From JARRQB01 sp965368585 (GTDB taxonomy: Bacteria > Pseudomonadota > Gammaproteobacteria > Chromatiales > Chromatiaceae): DNA of 37,068 nt. The notes under the pieces are model-generated. The model did no database searches and was not told the origin of the DNA. It was given only the letters and a program-made list of their open reading frames with translations. The stretch lies in assembly GCA_965368585.1 (NCBI GenBank), contig CBDUNM010000034.1:1-37068 (forward strand). The letters run 5' to 3'. The first letter of the stretch is position 1; each line of letters opens with the position of its first letter. Below are positions 22,689-31,260 of the stretch, in pieces. The position numbers and the translations under genes are program-made.

Positions 22689-25400
22689 TTAAGCGGTGAA
22701 GGTCCGCTGTACGATTTGCGCGAGGTCGGCAATGGAGTGATCCACGTGAATATTGCGTCGGTCCAGGAGGTGTACGCCATCGTAGTGCAACAGGGATTTG
22801 AGGTGGGCTTCCATGTGCTTGCCCTCGTCTCGATAGCTTTCCTGAAAAACCGGCACCATGGGCCTGCCGTATTGGTGGGCGAGGCGTATTTCTTCGCGCA
22901 CCCACGCCGACTCGAGGGTGTCACCGGCCAGCAGGCAGACGAAGACGTCGCAAGCGGCGATCGCGTGCTTGAGCTTCTGCGGGAAGTGGATCGCGCTGTC
23001 GCGTCGCTCGTTATCGAGAAACGTCTCGATGGAATGCTTTTCCCTGAGTTCCCGCGCGAACAGCACCGCCCAACCGGCACTGGCGTCTCGCCGGTAGCTG
23101 AGAAATACCCGTGCCCTTCCGTCGCTGCGCCGGCCGGTGACAATCGCCTGGTCCAGAGTTGCGGCGAACGCGGCGACGGTCGGGTAACGTTCGTCCGGAC
23201 TGTTGTTCAGGGCCTTGGCGACTACTCCGGATACCGCGTCGGGGACCGCCGGCCGACCGGCCCGCCGCGCCTGTTCGTGGAGCGCAGCGGGGCCGCGCTC
23301 ATAATTGCGTTGGCGTACCTTGGGATCGGCCTGCCCCTCGTACGGCGTGCTGCCGGTCAGCATCAGATAGATCAGGCAGGCGAAGGCGTATTGATCGGTG
23401 GCCTCGGTGGGCGTCAGCCCGTCCCATTGCTCGGGTGCCATATACGCGGGTGCACCCAGTAGCAGCGCGCTGCTGGTGCCTTCCTCGGTCTTGGCCTGGG
23501 CAAAATCGGCCAGGAATGGTTGGTCGCGGTCGTCGAACAGGATGGCGCTCGGTTTCAGTCCGCCGTGCACGACGCCGACCCGGTGCGCATACGCCAACGC
23601 GTCCGCGAGACTGCTGATCCAGTCGCGCAGCCGCGCGAGTTCCGGCGGCGAATCGGACCGGGCGAGTCGCTCGCTGAGATTGCCGCCCCGCATCACGTCC
23701 ATGCAGAGATAGGGCACAACGACCTCCCTGTCGTCCAGCCGGAGCGTGGATTCGCCGCGATCGATGACCTTGCGGATGTGCGGATGCATCAGTTTGGCGG
23801 CGACATCGGCCTCTCGCTGGTAGGCATCGCGGTAGTCCGCCAACTTCGCCAGACTCGGTGAAAAGACCTTGATGGTCAGCGTGCGCGGGAGACGGGTGTC
23901 GCGGGCGATGTAAACGGCCGCTTTGATGCTCGCATACAGTTCCTTCTCCAGTTCGTAGCGGTCGTCCAGGAGCACGCCAGTCAAATCGTCCAGCCGCGGT
24001 ACGTCGGCCACGAACCGCAACGTCGTCTGATTCGACAGGATAAGGGTGTCGCCAACCAGAAGCACGGATTCTTCCCCGACCAGCAACCGTCCGTTGATGA
24101 AGGTGCCATTGGTACTGTGATCGCTGATTCGGAACCCGCCATCGCGATAATTGATCTCCAGGTGTCGGCGGGAAATACCGAGGTCGCCGCACAGCGATAA
24201 GCCGGCGTCGTTGCCGCGGCCGATGACGAAGGGGAACTGTGACAACGCAACCCGTCGTCCGATTTCATTGGGGTCGGGAGAGGCGATCAACGTCATCGCG
24301 ACCGGTACGATCATGCCTGCGCCCGCCTTGTCGGGCTTGATATTGACGATCATGGTCCCGTCCGGGACCGGAAGTTCCTGAGCGGCTCCCGACGCCGAGG
24401 GGAGCTCCGCCGGCGGCGGCATTGGCGCAATGACGGTGCCGGGCGGCACGGTCTGACCGCCCGGCTCGGCGCTCGGCGAGCGTTGTGGGAACGGCGGACT
24501 CGCGACCGGGCGATCGGCCTCCGTGGGGCCGCGTGTGCCAAAAATCCTCGAGAGCAGGCCGGAGAACAGGCCGCCCCGGGTGGATTTCGATCGACTGTCG
24601 GGCGAGAAAGCCGCTGCGATAAACGCTTGTGCAGTCGCGAACCGCTGGTCGGGTGTTTTGGCCAGAAGCTTTTCAATCGCCGACTGCAGCGGCGGTGGGA
24701 CACCGTCGCGCAGCCGGCGCAGCTCCGGTACCGGCTCCTGGGTGTGTTGCATGGCGACCTGCAGCGGGTCTTTGCCGTCGAATGGCGGCCTGCCGGCGAC
24801 CATTTCGAAGGCGAGTACTCCCATCGAATAGAGGTCCGAGCGCCGGTCGATGCGTTCGCCACGGATGGTTTCGGGCGCGCTGTACTTGGGTGTCCCTACC
24901 AAGAAACCGGGCGTGGTCAGGTTGGAGTTGCCGTCCATGGCCTTGGCAATGCCGAAGTCCATCAGCAGGACGCGCGAATCCGGGGTGATAAACACGTTGC
25001 CCGGTTTGACATCGCGGTGGAGAAAACCTTGATCGTGCGCATAGTCCAGGGCGCTGGCGAGCTGTCGCAGGACGTTTTCGATAAACGAAAATGTCAATCC
25101 CCCTTCGATCCGCTGGTCGAGCGATTGTCCCTCCACCAGGGACATGGCGATGAACGTCACCCCGTCGGCTTCGCCGACATCGAAGATCGAGACGATGTTG
25201 GGGTGTTGCAGACGGGCGGCGATTCTTGCCTCGGTGACAAAGCGTTCGCGAAAATCCGGATTTGCGTACAGGTGATCGGGGAGAATCTTGAGCGCGACTT
25301 GGCGTCCAAGGCTGGCCTGGGTGGCCCGATAGACCTCGCCCATGGCGCCGCGGCCTATCAGCTCACCGAGTTCGTAACCGGGCAGAATTTTCGCGTTCAT
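22689..25400 (-). CDS. Ser/Thr kinase - FHA - pseudokinase - TIR multidomain protein
   Basis: A 903-aa cytoplasmic protein with four modules. Kinase 1 (residues 9-265) has the Gly loop GRGAMG (16-21), Lys38 in VALK, HRDVKPGN (128-135) and DFG (148-150), all as in active Hanks kinases. A Pro-rich linker (290-350) follows. The FHA domain (about 385-465) has IGRG, SRRH and STNGTFING. Kinase 2 (482-750) keeps Lys511, but HRD is replaced by HGG (612-614) and DFG by DFA (632-634), so it looks like a pseudokinase. The TIR domain (764-900) starts VFLSYRR and has SAWVREEI (831-838); Glu837 aligns with the catalytic Glu of the NADase SARM1 (DWVHKEI). No membrane segment. There is no clear ribosome binding site; the gene appears monocistronic. 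Confidence 0.93.
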   Translation of the reverse strand: MNAKILPGYELGELIGRGAMGEVYRATQASLGRQVALKILPDHLYANPDFRERFVTEARIAARLQHPNIVSIFDVGEADGVTFIAMSLVEGQSLDQRIEGGLTFSFIENVLRQLASALDYAHDQGFLHRDVKPGNVFITPDSRVLLMDFGIAKAMDGNSNLTTPGFLVGTPKYSAPETIRGERIDRRSDLYSMGVLAFEMVAGRPPFDGKDPLQVAMQHTQEPVPELRRLRDGVPPPLQSAIEKLLAKTPDQRFATAQAFIAAAFSPDSRSKSTRGGLFSGLLSRIFGTRGPTEADRPVASPPFPQRSPSAEPGGQTVPPGTVIAPMPPPAELPSASGAAQELPVPDGTMIVNIKPDKAGAGMIVPVAMTLIASPDPNEIGRRVALSQFPFVIGRGNDAGLSLCGDLGISRRHLEINYRDGGFRISDHSTNGTFINGRLLVGEESVLLVGDTLILSNQTTLRFVADVPRLDDLTGVLLDDRYELEKELYASIKAAVYIARDTRLPRTLTIKVFSPSLAKLADYRDAYQREADVAAKLMHPHIRKVIDRGESTLRLDDREVVVPYLCMDVMRGGNLSERLARSDSPPELARLRDWISSLADALAYAHRVGVVHGGLKPSAILFDDRDQPFLADFAQAKTEEGTSSALLLGAPAYMAPEQWDGLTPTEATDQYAFACLIYLMLTGSTPYEGQADPKVRQRNYERGPAALHEQARRAGRPAVPDAVSGVVAKALNNSPDERYPTVAAFAATLDQAIVTGRRSDGRARVFLSYRRDASAGWAVLFARELREKHSIETFLDNERRDSAIHFPQKLKHAIAACDVFVCLLAGDTLESAWVREEIRLAHQYGRPMVPVFQESYRDEGKHMEAHLKSLLHYDGVHLLDRRNIHVDHSIADLAQIVQRTFTA

Positions 25401-25441
25401 ATGTAGTTAAGGTATAGCTGATTGACGAGCCGTAATCGACT

Positions 25442-25460
25442 CGTCGGCGGTCGGCCGACG
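25442..25460 (-). terminator. GC-rich hairpin upstream of the kinase-TIR gene
   Basis: CGTCGGC (25442-25448) and GCCGACG (25454-25460) form a 7-bp stem with a 5-base loop; GACGAG/CTCGTC nearby (about 25423-25445) forms an alternative. It lies about 140 bases after the stop of the small exported-protein gene and 40 bases before the kinase start. It could be a terminator or a 5' structure. Confidence 0.25.
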
Positions 25461-25598
25461 CTCCGGTGATCGAGATCAAGCGTTGTCCAACCGCAGCGTA
25501 TCCGACGCGCATGGAGGCTCGGCAGGCAAAAACACCGGTCATTGCGCGGCGGGTGACGGCTGCGTGGTCATCGGGCGGTCGGTACGCCCGCTAGGCAA

Positions 25599-25913
25599 TC
25601 ACGGTCGTGACCTGTTCAACCTGAATTCCGCTCTCAAGCAAGTACCGATATTGGCGTCTTGATCGAACGTCGAGCCATCGGGCCTGGTCCAGGCGCCGTT
25701 AACCACGGTGCTGCGGGCACCGCCGCCGGTCTCGTCGGTCAGCTCTACCGTGCCGTTGTTCGAAGTGTCCTGATCCTGCAGGGCGATACTGTAAACGCGC
25801 AGGCAATCGACTGCACAGGCTTGCGCTACAGCGGTGCTCGTCGTAGCGGCAAAAGCCAAGCCCATGGCCAAGTAGGCGAGCGCATTTTTGCAGCGATCTC
25901 GTCGGGTGAACAT
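25599..25913 (-). CDS. exported protein with Ig-like fragment, probably truncated
   Basis: 104 aa starting ATG at 25913. The N-terminus (FTRRDRCKNALAYLAMGLAFAA) is a signal peptide ending near STAVAQA. The mature part has two Cys (ACAVDC) and a segment NGAWTRPDGSTFDQDANIGT that resembles strands of bacterial Ig-like repeats. It then ends abruptly at LNRSRP, where the domain would need further strands, so a 3' truncation or frameshift is likely. The function is unknown. A GGAG lies 11 bases before the ATG. It is upstream of the kinase-TIR gene on the same strand, but with a 198-bp gap. Confidence 0.5.
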   Translation of the reverse strand: MFTRRDRCKNALAYLAMGLAFAATTSTAVAQACAVDCLRVYSIALQDQDTSNNGTVELTDETGGGARSTVVNGAWTRPDGSTFDQDANIGTCLRAEFRLNRSRP

Positions 25914-26584
25914 GACCTGATTAACTCCTATGTTTAGGATCAGGTGGGTCGAGCGTTTGCGGACCGAACTCGGCGACAAAAAGGCTCGCTTACGATGACT
26001 GTATGTTCGGCATGGATTCGAAACCGGAACACCTTGCGCGACATTCAATCTTTGCCCGGGTGACATGCACACCGGCCGATACGACGGACCGAACTACCGT
26101 CTGCGCTGCTCGGGCATTGTAGGCTTGAATCGACCGGCAACATGGATTGTGAAGCTGCTGAGACGGCAGTGGGTTGCAATATGGATCACGTCGTCTGTTC
26201 TGCCGTACGACAAGCGTAATTTACTGCGATCGCTGTCAAAAAAGTCTTCAAGCCTCGGCGGAGAATGCGACCTGATCCACATTCAACAGTGGTCGCCGAT
26301 AGTCCGATCAACGCAACGTATTTCGTTTAGAATGTCGGTAGGAGTAGAGTCTCCCCTTTGATTGCGGTGGTGTGCGGTTGCGCGGCAAACAACGCCAGCG
26401 GAGGAGCCGAGTACCCGCCGCGCTGTGAGTCCGATGAATACCTCGGGCGGCAGGCTGGCCCACTGCTTTTAAAATCGCGCGCGGAGTCAATCATCGAGGT
26501 ACGGGATGTGCGACAGGAACGGTCATCGGTTTTATATACGCGACCCCAGCGCGATGCGCGTGAAGTGGTCGGGAGGGACGGTCG
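25914..26584. other. 671-bp divergent intergenic region before pcm
   Basis: It separates the minus-strand exported-protein gene from plus-strand pcm. Open frames here lack motifs and look like chance. The only well-supported element is the pcm promoter candidate at 26510-26538. Confidence 0.4.
26510..26538 (+). promoter_or_regulatory. sigma-70-type promoter candidate for pcm
   Basis: GCGACA (26510-26515) and TATATA (26533-26538) are separated by exactly 17 bases; the predicted transcription start near 26545 leaves a 40-base leader before the pcm ATG, with a GGGAGGGAC ribosome binding site. Confidence 0.45.
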
Positions 26585-27241
26585 ATGAATGCCAGAGAGC
26601 GACTGCTGCGTGAAATTGAACGGGAAGTGACGGAGACTCGCAGTTATACGGGGCGCCACAGGCTCCATTCCGAGGTGATTGAGGCGCTGCGCGTTACGCC
26701 GCGCGAGCGGTTCGTCCCAGCGGAATATCAATCCCAGGCGTTTGGCAACTATCCCCTGCCGATCGGCCATGGGCAGACCATCTCGCAGCCTTACATCGTG
26801 GCCATCATGACTGAGTTGCTGGATGTACAGCCCGACGATCGGGTGCTGGAGATCGGGACGGGTTCCGGATACCAGGCCGCGGTGCTCTCACACTTGGCGA
26901 AAGCCGTTTTCAGTGTGGAAAACCTGGCGGTGTTGAGTGCAGCGGCGCAGCGGCAGTTTCGGGAACTCGGCTACGAAAACATCGAGACGAAGGTTGGCGA
27001 TGGCTACTTCGGCTGGCCCGAACACGCCCCTTACGATGCGATCATAGTCACGGCGGCGGCACCGACCATACCTCCTCCGCTGCTCGAACAACTGGCACCC
27101 GGAGGGCGGCTGATTGCACCCCTCGATTCGGGTTGGGGGCAGACTCTGGTGCTGGCGTCGAAAAATGCCGAAGGCAAGATTAATACTGAACCTCTGCTGC
27201 CGGTGGCCTTTGTGCCGTTGACTGGCGAGCGGTCGACTTGA
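26585..27241 (+). CDS. pcm: protein-L-isoaspartate O-methyltransferase
   Basis: A 218-aa cytoplasmic repair enzyme that methylates L-isoaspartyl residues in damaged proteins using S-adenosylmethionine. Family motifs: VTPRERFVPAEYQSQAFGN, then LPIGHGQTISQPYIVAIM, the SAM-binding VLEIGTGSGYQAAVL, and a C-terminal GGRLIAPL segment. The length and motif spacing are normal. A strong GGGAGGG precedes the ATG. The surE and nlpD/rpoS genes often beside pcm are not present. It converges with the decayed DUF1667 gene 30 bp downstream. Confidence 0.97.
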   Translation: MNARERLLREIEREVTETRSYTGRHRLHSEVIEALRVTPRERFVPAEYQSQAFGNYPLPIGHGQTISQPYIVAIMTELLDVQPDDRVLEIGTGSGYQAAVLSHLAKAVFSVENLAVLSAAAQRQFRELGYENIETKVGDGYFGWPEHAPYDAIIVTAAAPTIPPPLLEQLAPGGRLIAPLDSGWGQTLVLASKNAEGKINTEPLLPVAFVPLTGERST

Positions 27242-27271
27242 CTCGCATCAAACGTCACCTAACCGCATTGT

Positions 27272-27657
27272 TTATGGGCCCGGTCTACGAGATGCCATAG
27301 GCAGGTCGCGACTCGCCACGACATCGACGCCGGTGTTCAGTATGTTCTTGACGATCACGCTGCCCACGGCGACCGGCGCTTCGACCGTCAGGTCGTGCAA
27401 GGCCCGGCACACCGCCATCACCATGGTCTTGGGTACGGTGCCATTGGTCTTAACGGGCAAGCGGCGCCGCGGATTTCGACGGTTGTGGTCACCATGCGGC
27501 GCGGGTCGGTGTGCTCCTGAACGCCGTATACCGTGCCCTTTTTACATGAGAAGCCCCGCATTTCGATCACGTCGCCGTGCGCGTCTGCGTCGACCTCCAG
27601 GCGGCAGCCGAGCGGGCAGCCGATGCACAAGTATTCGGCGGTTGGTCCGTCGTTCAT
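27272..27657 (-). pseudogene. DUF1667 protein with a single-base frameshift
   Basis: From ATG 27657 the frame reads a cysteine-rich start, YLCIGCPLGCRLEV, then GFSCKKGTVYG and DPRRMVTTTVEIRGA. That is the DUF1667 pattern, a small redox-type protein normally encoded beside FAD-dependent glycerol-3-phosphate-type dehydrogenases. Near 27463-27468 one base is missing: the continuation LPVKTNGTVPKTMVMAVCRA, with VIVKNILNTGVDVVASRDL, is in the next frame, ending TAA at 27272. Restoring one base would give a normal 128-aa protein. Its ATG overlaps the TGA of the upstream remnant (ATGA), an operon feature. Confidence 0.75.
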
Positions 27658-27752
27658 CGCGGTAAGACCTCGACATGCAAGGTATCGCCGTGGAATTCTT
27701 CCAGCAGTCGCGGGCGCATCGTGACGGTGACCATTTCCGCCGGGTGCACCAC
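27654..27752 (-). pseudogene. C-terminal tail of a lost oxidoreductase-type gene
   Basis: After an in-frame TAG at 27753-27755, 32 codons (VVHPAEMVTVTMRPRLLEEF, then HGDTLHVEVLPR) run to a TGA that overlaps the DUF1667 ATG. In related operons the gene here is a second FAD-dependent oxidoreductase, so this is probably its C-terminus. I infer this from position, not from a motif. Confidence 0.4.
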
Positions 27753-27837
27753 CTAGCGCAGCTTGCGCTCGTACTCATCGCCGAAACGAATCATGCATTT
27801 TTCCTGAGGTTTGCACGCGCGCATGAAAACGACATGC

Positions 27838-28026
27838 TCACGATCCGTGGAAAGGGTGTCCGCCGTGAATGATGCCGCTGTTGGATTTGCTCGCACCGAA
27901 GCCGACTTCGTATTCTTTTTCAAGCAGTGCGACGCGCAGGCGATAGCGCATCAGCTTCCTGGCGAGCGCACAGCCGACGATGCCTCCACCGATGATGACG
28001 ACGTCGTACTGGTGAGTTTCGGCCAT
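27838..28026 (-). pseudogene. N-terminal fragment of a GlpA-like FAD-dependent dehydrogenase
   Basis: 62 codons from ATG 28026: an FAD-binding Rossmann start YDVVIIGGGIVGCALARKL, then VALLEKEYEVGFGASKSNSG and IIHGGH. This is the N-terminus of the glycerol-3-phosphate-dehydrogenase-like oxidoreductases that partner DUF1667. It stops at 27838; some 400 residues plus most of the following gene are absent before the 27654-27752 tail. A large internal deletion explains the join. Confidence 0.75.
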
Positions 28027-28279
28027 GTGTTTGATCTTAAACGATTTGAAATTGTTGTGTCATTCAACGCAAATTATCGATCAGGCCATGCCGCTGCAAT
28101 CGATCCTCGCTTGGTTTGAGTGAGTCCGGCCCTGAACCGGAGGTGCGACTTCCTGTGTGGCATCCCCATCGGAGGTGTGCACACGCTGAAGACTGGTCCT
28201 GTTGCGATTTCGTTGCTACCCGCGTGCCATAGAAGTCCCGCTTCGCCGGTGGCGCTGCGCGGTCGCGCGACGAACATCT
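28027..28279. other. region between the FAD-dehydrogenase fragment and the receiver stub
   Basis: No coding sequence is recognised in these 253 bases. It separates two gene fragments and probably contains old deletion endpoints. Confidence 0.35.
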
Positions 28280-28435
28280 TCAGTTGAAGGAGCCGGACCC
28301 GCTCGGCGATGACCATGGAACGACGTCACGGGTGATAGCGACGCGGTGGACGACGTCAGCCGTTTGCAGCGCCCGCGCCGTCAATCGCTTGTCTTGCCGG
28401 TTGTCCTCGACCAGTAGCAGGTTACGGTTGTTCAT
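28280..28435 (-). pseudogene. truncated response-regulator receiver, coupled to the PAS kinase
   Basis: ATG at 28435 overlaps the kinase stop (ATGA). The first 38 residues are a receiver-domain start: NLLLVEDNRQDKRLTARALQ has the acidic pair and first helix, followed by VAITRD. It then runs into unrelated sequence and stops after 51 codons. The phosphoacceptor Asp, expected about residue 60, is missing. This looks like the remains of an Rcp1/CheY-like partner of the adjacent kinase, cut by a deletion. Confidence 0.7.
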
Positions 28436-31260
28436 ACCTCTGCGCCCTTGGCGGCCAACGTAAAACAGAATACGGCGCCTTTTCCGGGTTCGCCTTCGCC
28501 CGAGATCCAGCCGCCATGGCGGTCAACGATGCGCTGAACCGTCGCCAGTCCAATGCCAATGCCCGGAAACTCGTCTTGACGGTGCAAGCGCTGGAATGGC
28601 TCGAACAGCTTCCCGGCAAAGGCCATCGCGAAGCCGGCGCCGTTGTCCCGCACGCAGAATATCTTCTCCTGATCCTCTTGCACACTGTAGACCCTGATCG
28701 CGGCGTTTGCTTCACAGCGCGAGTACTTCCAGGCGTTTTCCAGGAGGTTGTTCAGCAGCGTCTTGACCAAGCGCGGGTCGGCTTGAGTGAACATGCCGGG
28801 TTCGATATCGATCTCGACGGCACGGCCGGGTTCGGATTGGGCCAGGCCGCGCAAAGACTGCGCGGCAATGGTGCTGATATCGACGGCTTCGCGCACAATC
28901 TCGGCGCGTGTGCTGCGTGACAAGACCAACAGTCCATCGATCAGTTCGCTCATGCGCGCACCGCCGTCTTCGATCTCCCCCAAATAATCGCGCGCGCCCT
29001 CGGACAGTTCGTTTCCATAGTCCTCGAGCAACGCCTGACTGAATCCCCGGATGGCGCGCAACGGTGCCCGCAGGTCGTGCGACACCGAGTAGGTGAATGA
29101 CTCCAGTTCGCGGTTGGCGACGGAAAGCTCGGCGGTGCGCTCGGCGACACGCCGTTCCAACTCTTCGGCGGCGCGTTTCTTGCTCGTGATGTCATCATAG
29201 ATCGCCACGATCTGGCCATTGGGCAACTTGTACACGTAGTATTCGACCCATAGGCTGACGCGGTCGTCCACGTAATGCGATACGGGATGGTTTCTCGGTG
29301 TGCCGCTTCGCCAAACCGCACGAAAGGTGTCCAGCAGGCCAGTCGCTTCGATACCGGGAAAAACCGCGGTGACCCGCTCTCCGAGCACCGTCGCGCTGCT
29401 TAGCCCGCTGATTCGTTCGCCGGCGCGGTTATGGTCGATAAAGACAAAGTCGGCACCGTCATCAAGCGCTTCGTACACGGCCACGCCGTCGCTCATGTTC
29501 TCAACCAGTTCGCGGTACCGGGCCTCTTTCTGTGCGAGAGCCAGCTCGTCGTTGCGCTCCTTGGTGATGTCCATAGCGACAACGACACCGCCGCTGACGC
29601 CCCCGAGCGCGTCCCTGACCGGTATGTAATGACTCTTCACACGGACCTGACCGTAGTCGGGGATGACCGATGACTCTTCGTGGTCGAGCGTCTCGCCAGA
29701 CAGGCAGCGATCGCTCAGCGGGCCGTGCACGGCCGCCATGTGGGGCGGCAAAACCTCGTTCCAGAGAAGGCCCTCGATCCGCTCGATCGGCAGGCCGAAC
29801 GATTCTTCGTACTTTCTGTTTGCGATCACGTAGCGTTTGTCGCGGTCGAAATACGAAATCCAGAACGGGACAGCATCGATCATTGTCCGCAACACCCGGC
29901 GGCTCTCGTGCAGCTCGCGTTCGGCTTCGCGTCGATCGTGTATATCGCGACCCACGCCGATGATGGCCGTGACCCGGCCGTGCTCGTCCGTCACCGCCGT
30001 GTCCATCCAGCCCAGCCAGCGCCACCCGTCCCTGGTCATGGCGCGCTGTTCCAGATAGGCCGTGTAGGGCGGTCGGTACAACGCCTCCATCGCCTGGTCG
30101 GTGCGTGCGCGGTCGTCCTCGTGCACCAACGGCATGAAGGTGTTGCCGAGCAGTTCCCGCTCCGTCTTGCCGAACATCCTGCAGTAGGACGGGCTGACGA
30201 ACTGGAATCGACCATTGGTGTCGACCTTGACGACCAGGTCGGTCTGGTTCTCGATCAGCAGTCGGTATTTTTCCTCGCTTGCCCGCAGCGTCGCCTCGGC
30301 CCGCCTGCGCTCGGTGATATCGCGATCGATGCCCCGATACCCGCGCAACCGCCCTGCCGCGTCGAATATCGGTACGCCACTGGTTTCCAGGATCACTTCG
30401 CGGCCGTCGCAATGCAGATTCCGGTTGACCAGTCGTTCTATGCTGCCGCCGGTTTCGACCACTTGCTGAAACTGCGCGGCGACGGCCTGCGCTTCTTCGG
30501 GCGGCATCAGATCGAACGGCGTCTTGCCGAGTATCGCTTCGGGCGGGTAGCCCAGCAGTTGTGCACAATGCGGGCTGGCGTAGGTATAGCACCCGGTAGT
30601 ATCGATCTCCCAAATCCAGTCCGACGTGGTTTCGACCAGATCGCGAAAACGCTGCTCGCTATCGACCAGTCTCTGCTGGGCATGCCGCTGTTCGCTGATG
30701 TCTTCAACCATGCTGATCGTGTAGCGCAGGCCGCCGCGGGGGGTGCGCACCGCAGCCGCGGTCAGCCGCGTCCAGACGGTATGGCCGTCCTTGTGCAGGT
30801 AGCGCTGGGTCAGGTTGAAGCCTTCGCTGTCGCCCTGCGCCAAGCGTCGCAACGCCTGGCGGCTGGCTGCGGCGTCATCGGGGTGGATCAAGCGGAACGC
30901 TTCCATGCGCTGCAATTCGTTCAGGTCGTATCCCAACATGCGCTCAAAAGACCGGTTGCAACGCAACGCCTTGCCCCGCGGGTCGTCGATTAAGATACTC
31001 AGCGGTGCGTTGTCGAAGATGCCGCGAAAGTAGGCCTCGCCTGCGGCGAGACGGCTGTTGCCCGCGCGCAGCAGTAAATAAAGTATGACGCCGGTAGTGC
31101 CGACGAACAACCAGTCCCTGACCGCATGCAGTGTGCCACCCGCCCCGAGTTCAGGGTGTAATCGCTGCAAAACGTAGTCGGAGGAAAGCAGAAACACGGC
31201 GCTGCACACCAGATAGACGAGGCTGATGTGCAGTGCATGGGTGATTGCCGGTTTGGTCAT
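28432..31260 (-). CDS. membrane sensor histidine kinase with five PAS domains
   Basis: A 942-aa kinase. Two hydrophobic segments (about 10-28 and 48-66) anchor it with a short loop between. Five PAS/PAC units follow (about 75-195, 205-320, 330-450, 455-570, 580-690), several ending in the DI(T/S)E-type PAC signature. A coiled-coil leads to HisKA with His728 in SVSHDLRAPLRAIRGFSQ, the phytochrome-like type. The ATPase domain has NNLLENAWKYSR, DNGAGF and GIGIGLATVQRIV. All catalytic boxes look intact. Its coupled receiver gene is truncated, so it must signal to another regulator or be orphaned. It diverges from the symporter-kinase module, 239 bp away. Confidence 0.95.
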   Translation of the reverse strand: MTKPAITHALHISLVYLVCSAVFLLSSDYVLQRLHPELGAGGTLHAVRDWLFVGTTGVILYLLLRAGNSRLAAGEAYFRGIFDNAPLSILIDDPRGKALRCNRSFERMLGYDLNELQRMEAFRLIHPDDAAASRQALRRLAQGDSEGFNLTQRYLHKDGHTVWTRLTAAAVRTPRGGLRYTISMVEDISEQRHAQQRLVDSEQRFRDLVETTSDWIWEIDTTGCYTYASPHCAQLLGYPPEAILGKTPFDLMPPEEAQAVAAQFQQVVETGGSIERLVNRNLHCDGREVILETSGVPIFDAAGRLRGYRGIDRDITERRRAEATLRASEEKYRLLIENQTDLVVKVDTNGRFQFVSPSYCRMFGKTERELLGNTFMPLVHEDDRARTDQAMEALYRPPYTAYLEQRAMTRDGWRWLGWMDTAVTDEHGRVTAIIGVGRDIHDRREAERELHESRRVLRTMIDAVPFWISYFDRDKRYVIANRKYEESFGLPIERIEGLLWNEVLPPHMAAVHGPLSDRCLSGETLDHEESSVIPDYGQVRVKSHYIPVRDALGGVSGGVVVAMDITKERNDELALAQKEARYRELVENMSDGVAVYEALDDGADFVFIDHNRAGERISGLSSATVLGERVTAVFPGIEATGLLDTFRAVWRSGTPRNHPVSHYVDDRVSLWVEYYVYKLPNGQIVAIYDDITSKKRAAEELERRVAERTAELSVANRELESFTYSVSHDLRAPLRAIRGFSQALLEDYGNELSEGARDYLGEIEDGGARMSELIDGLLVLSRSTRAEIVREAVDISTIAAQSLRGLAQSEPGRAVEIDIEPGMFTQADPRLVKTLLNNLLENAWKYSRCEANAAIRVYSVQEDQEKIFCVRDNGAGFAMAFAGKLFEPFQRLHRQDEFPGIGIGLATVQRIVDRHGGWISGEGEPGKGAVFCFTLAAKGAEV

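Noticed and set aside
22422..23462. A 346-codon plus-strand frame antisense to the TIR region
   Set aside because: It overlaps the TIR and pseudokinase coding sequence and carries no motif or ribosome binding site.
29680..30993. A 437-codon plus-strand frame antisense to the PAS kinase
   Set aside because: It lies wholly within the kinase gene, lacks motifs, and is explained by GC-rich third-position bias.
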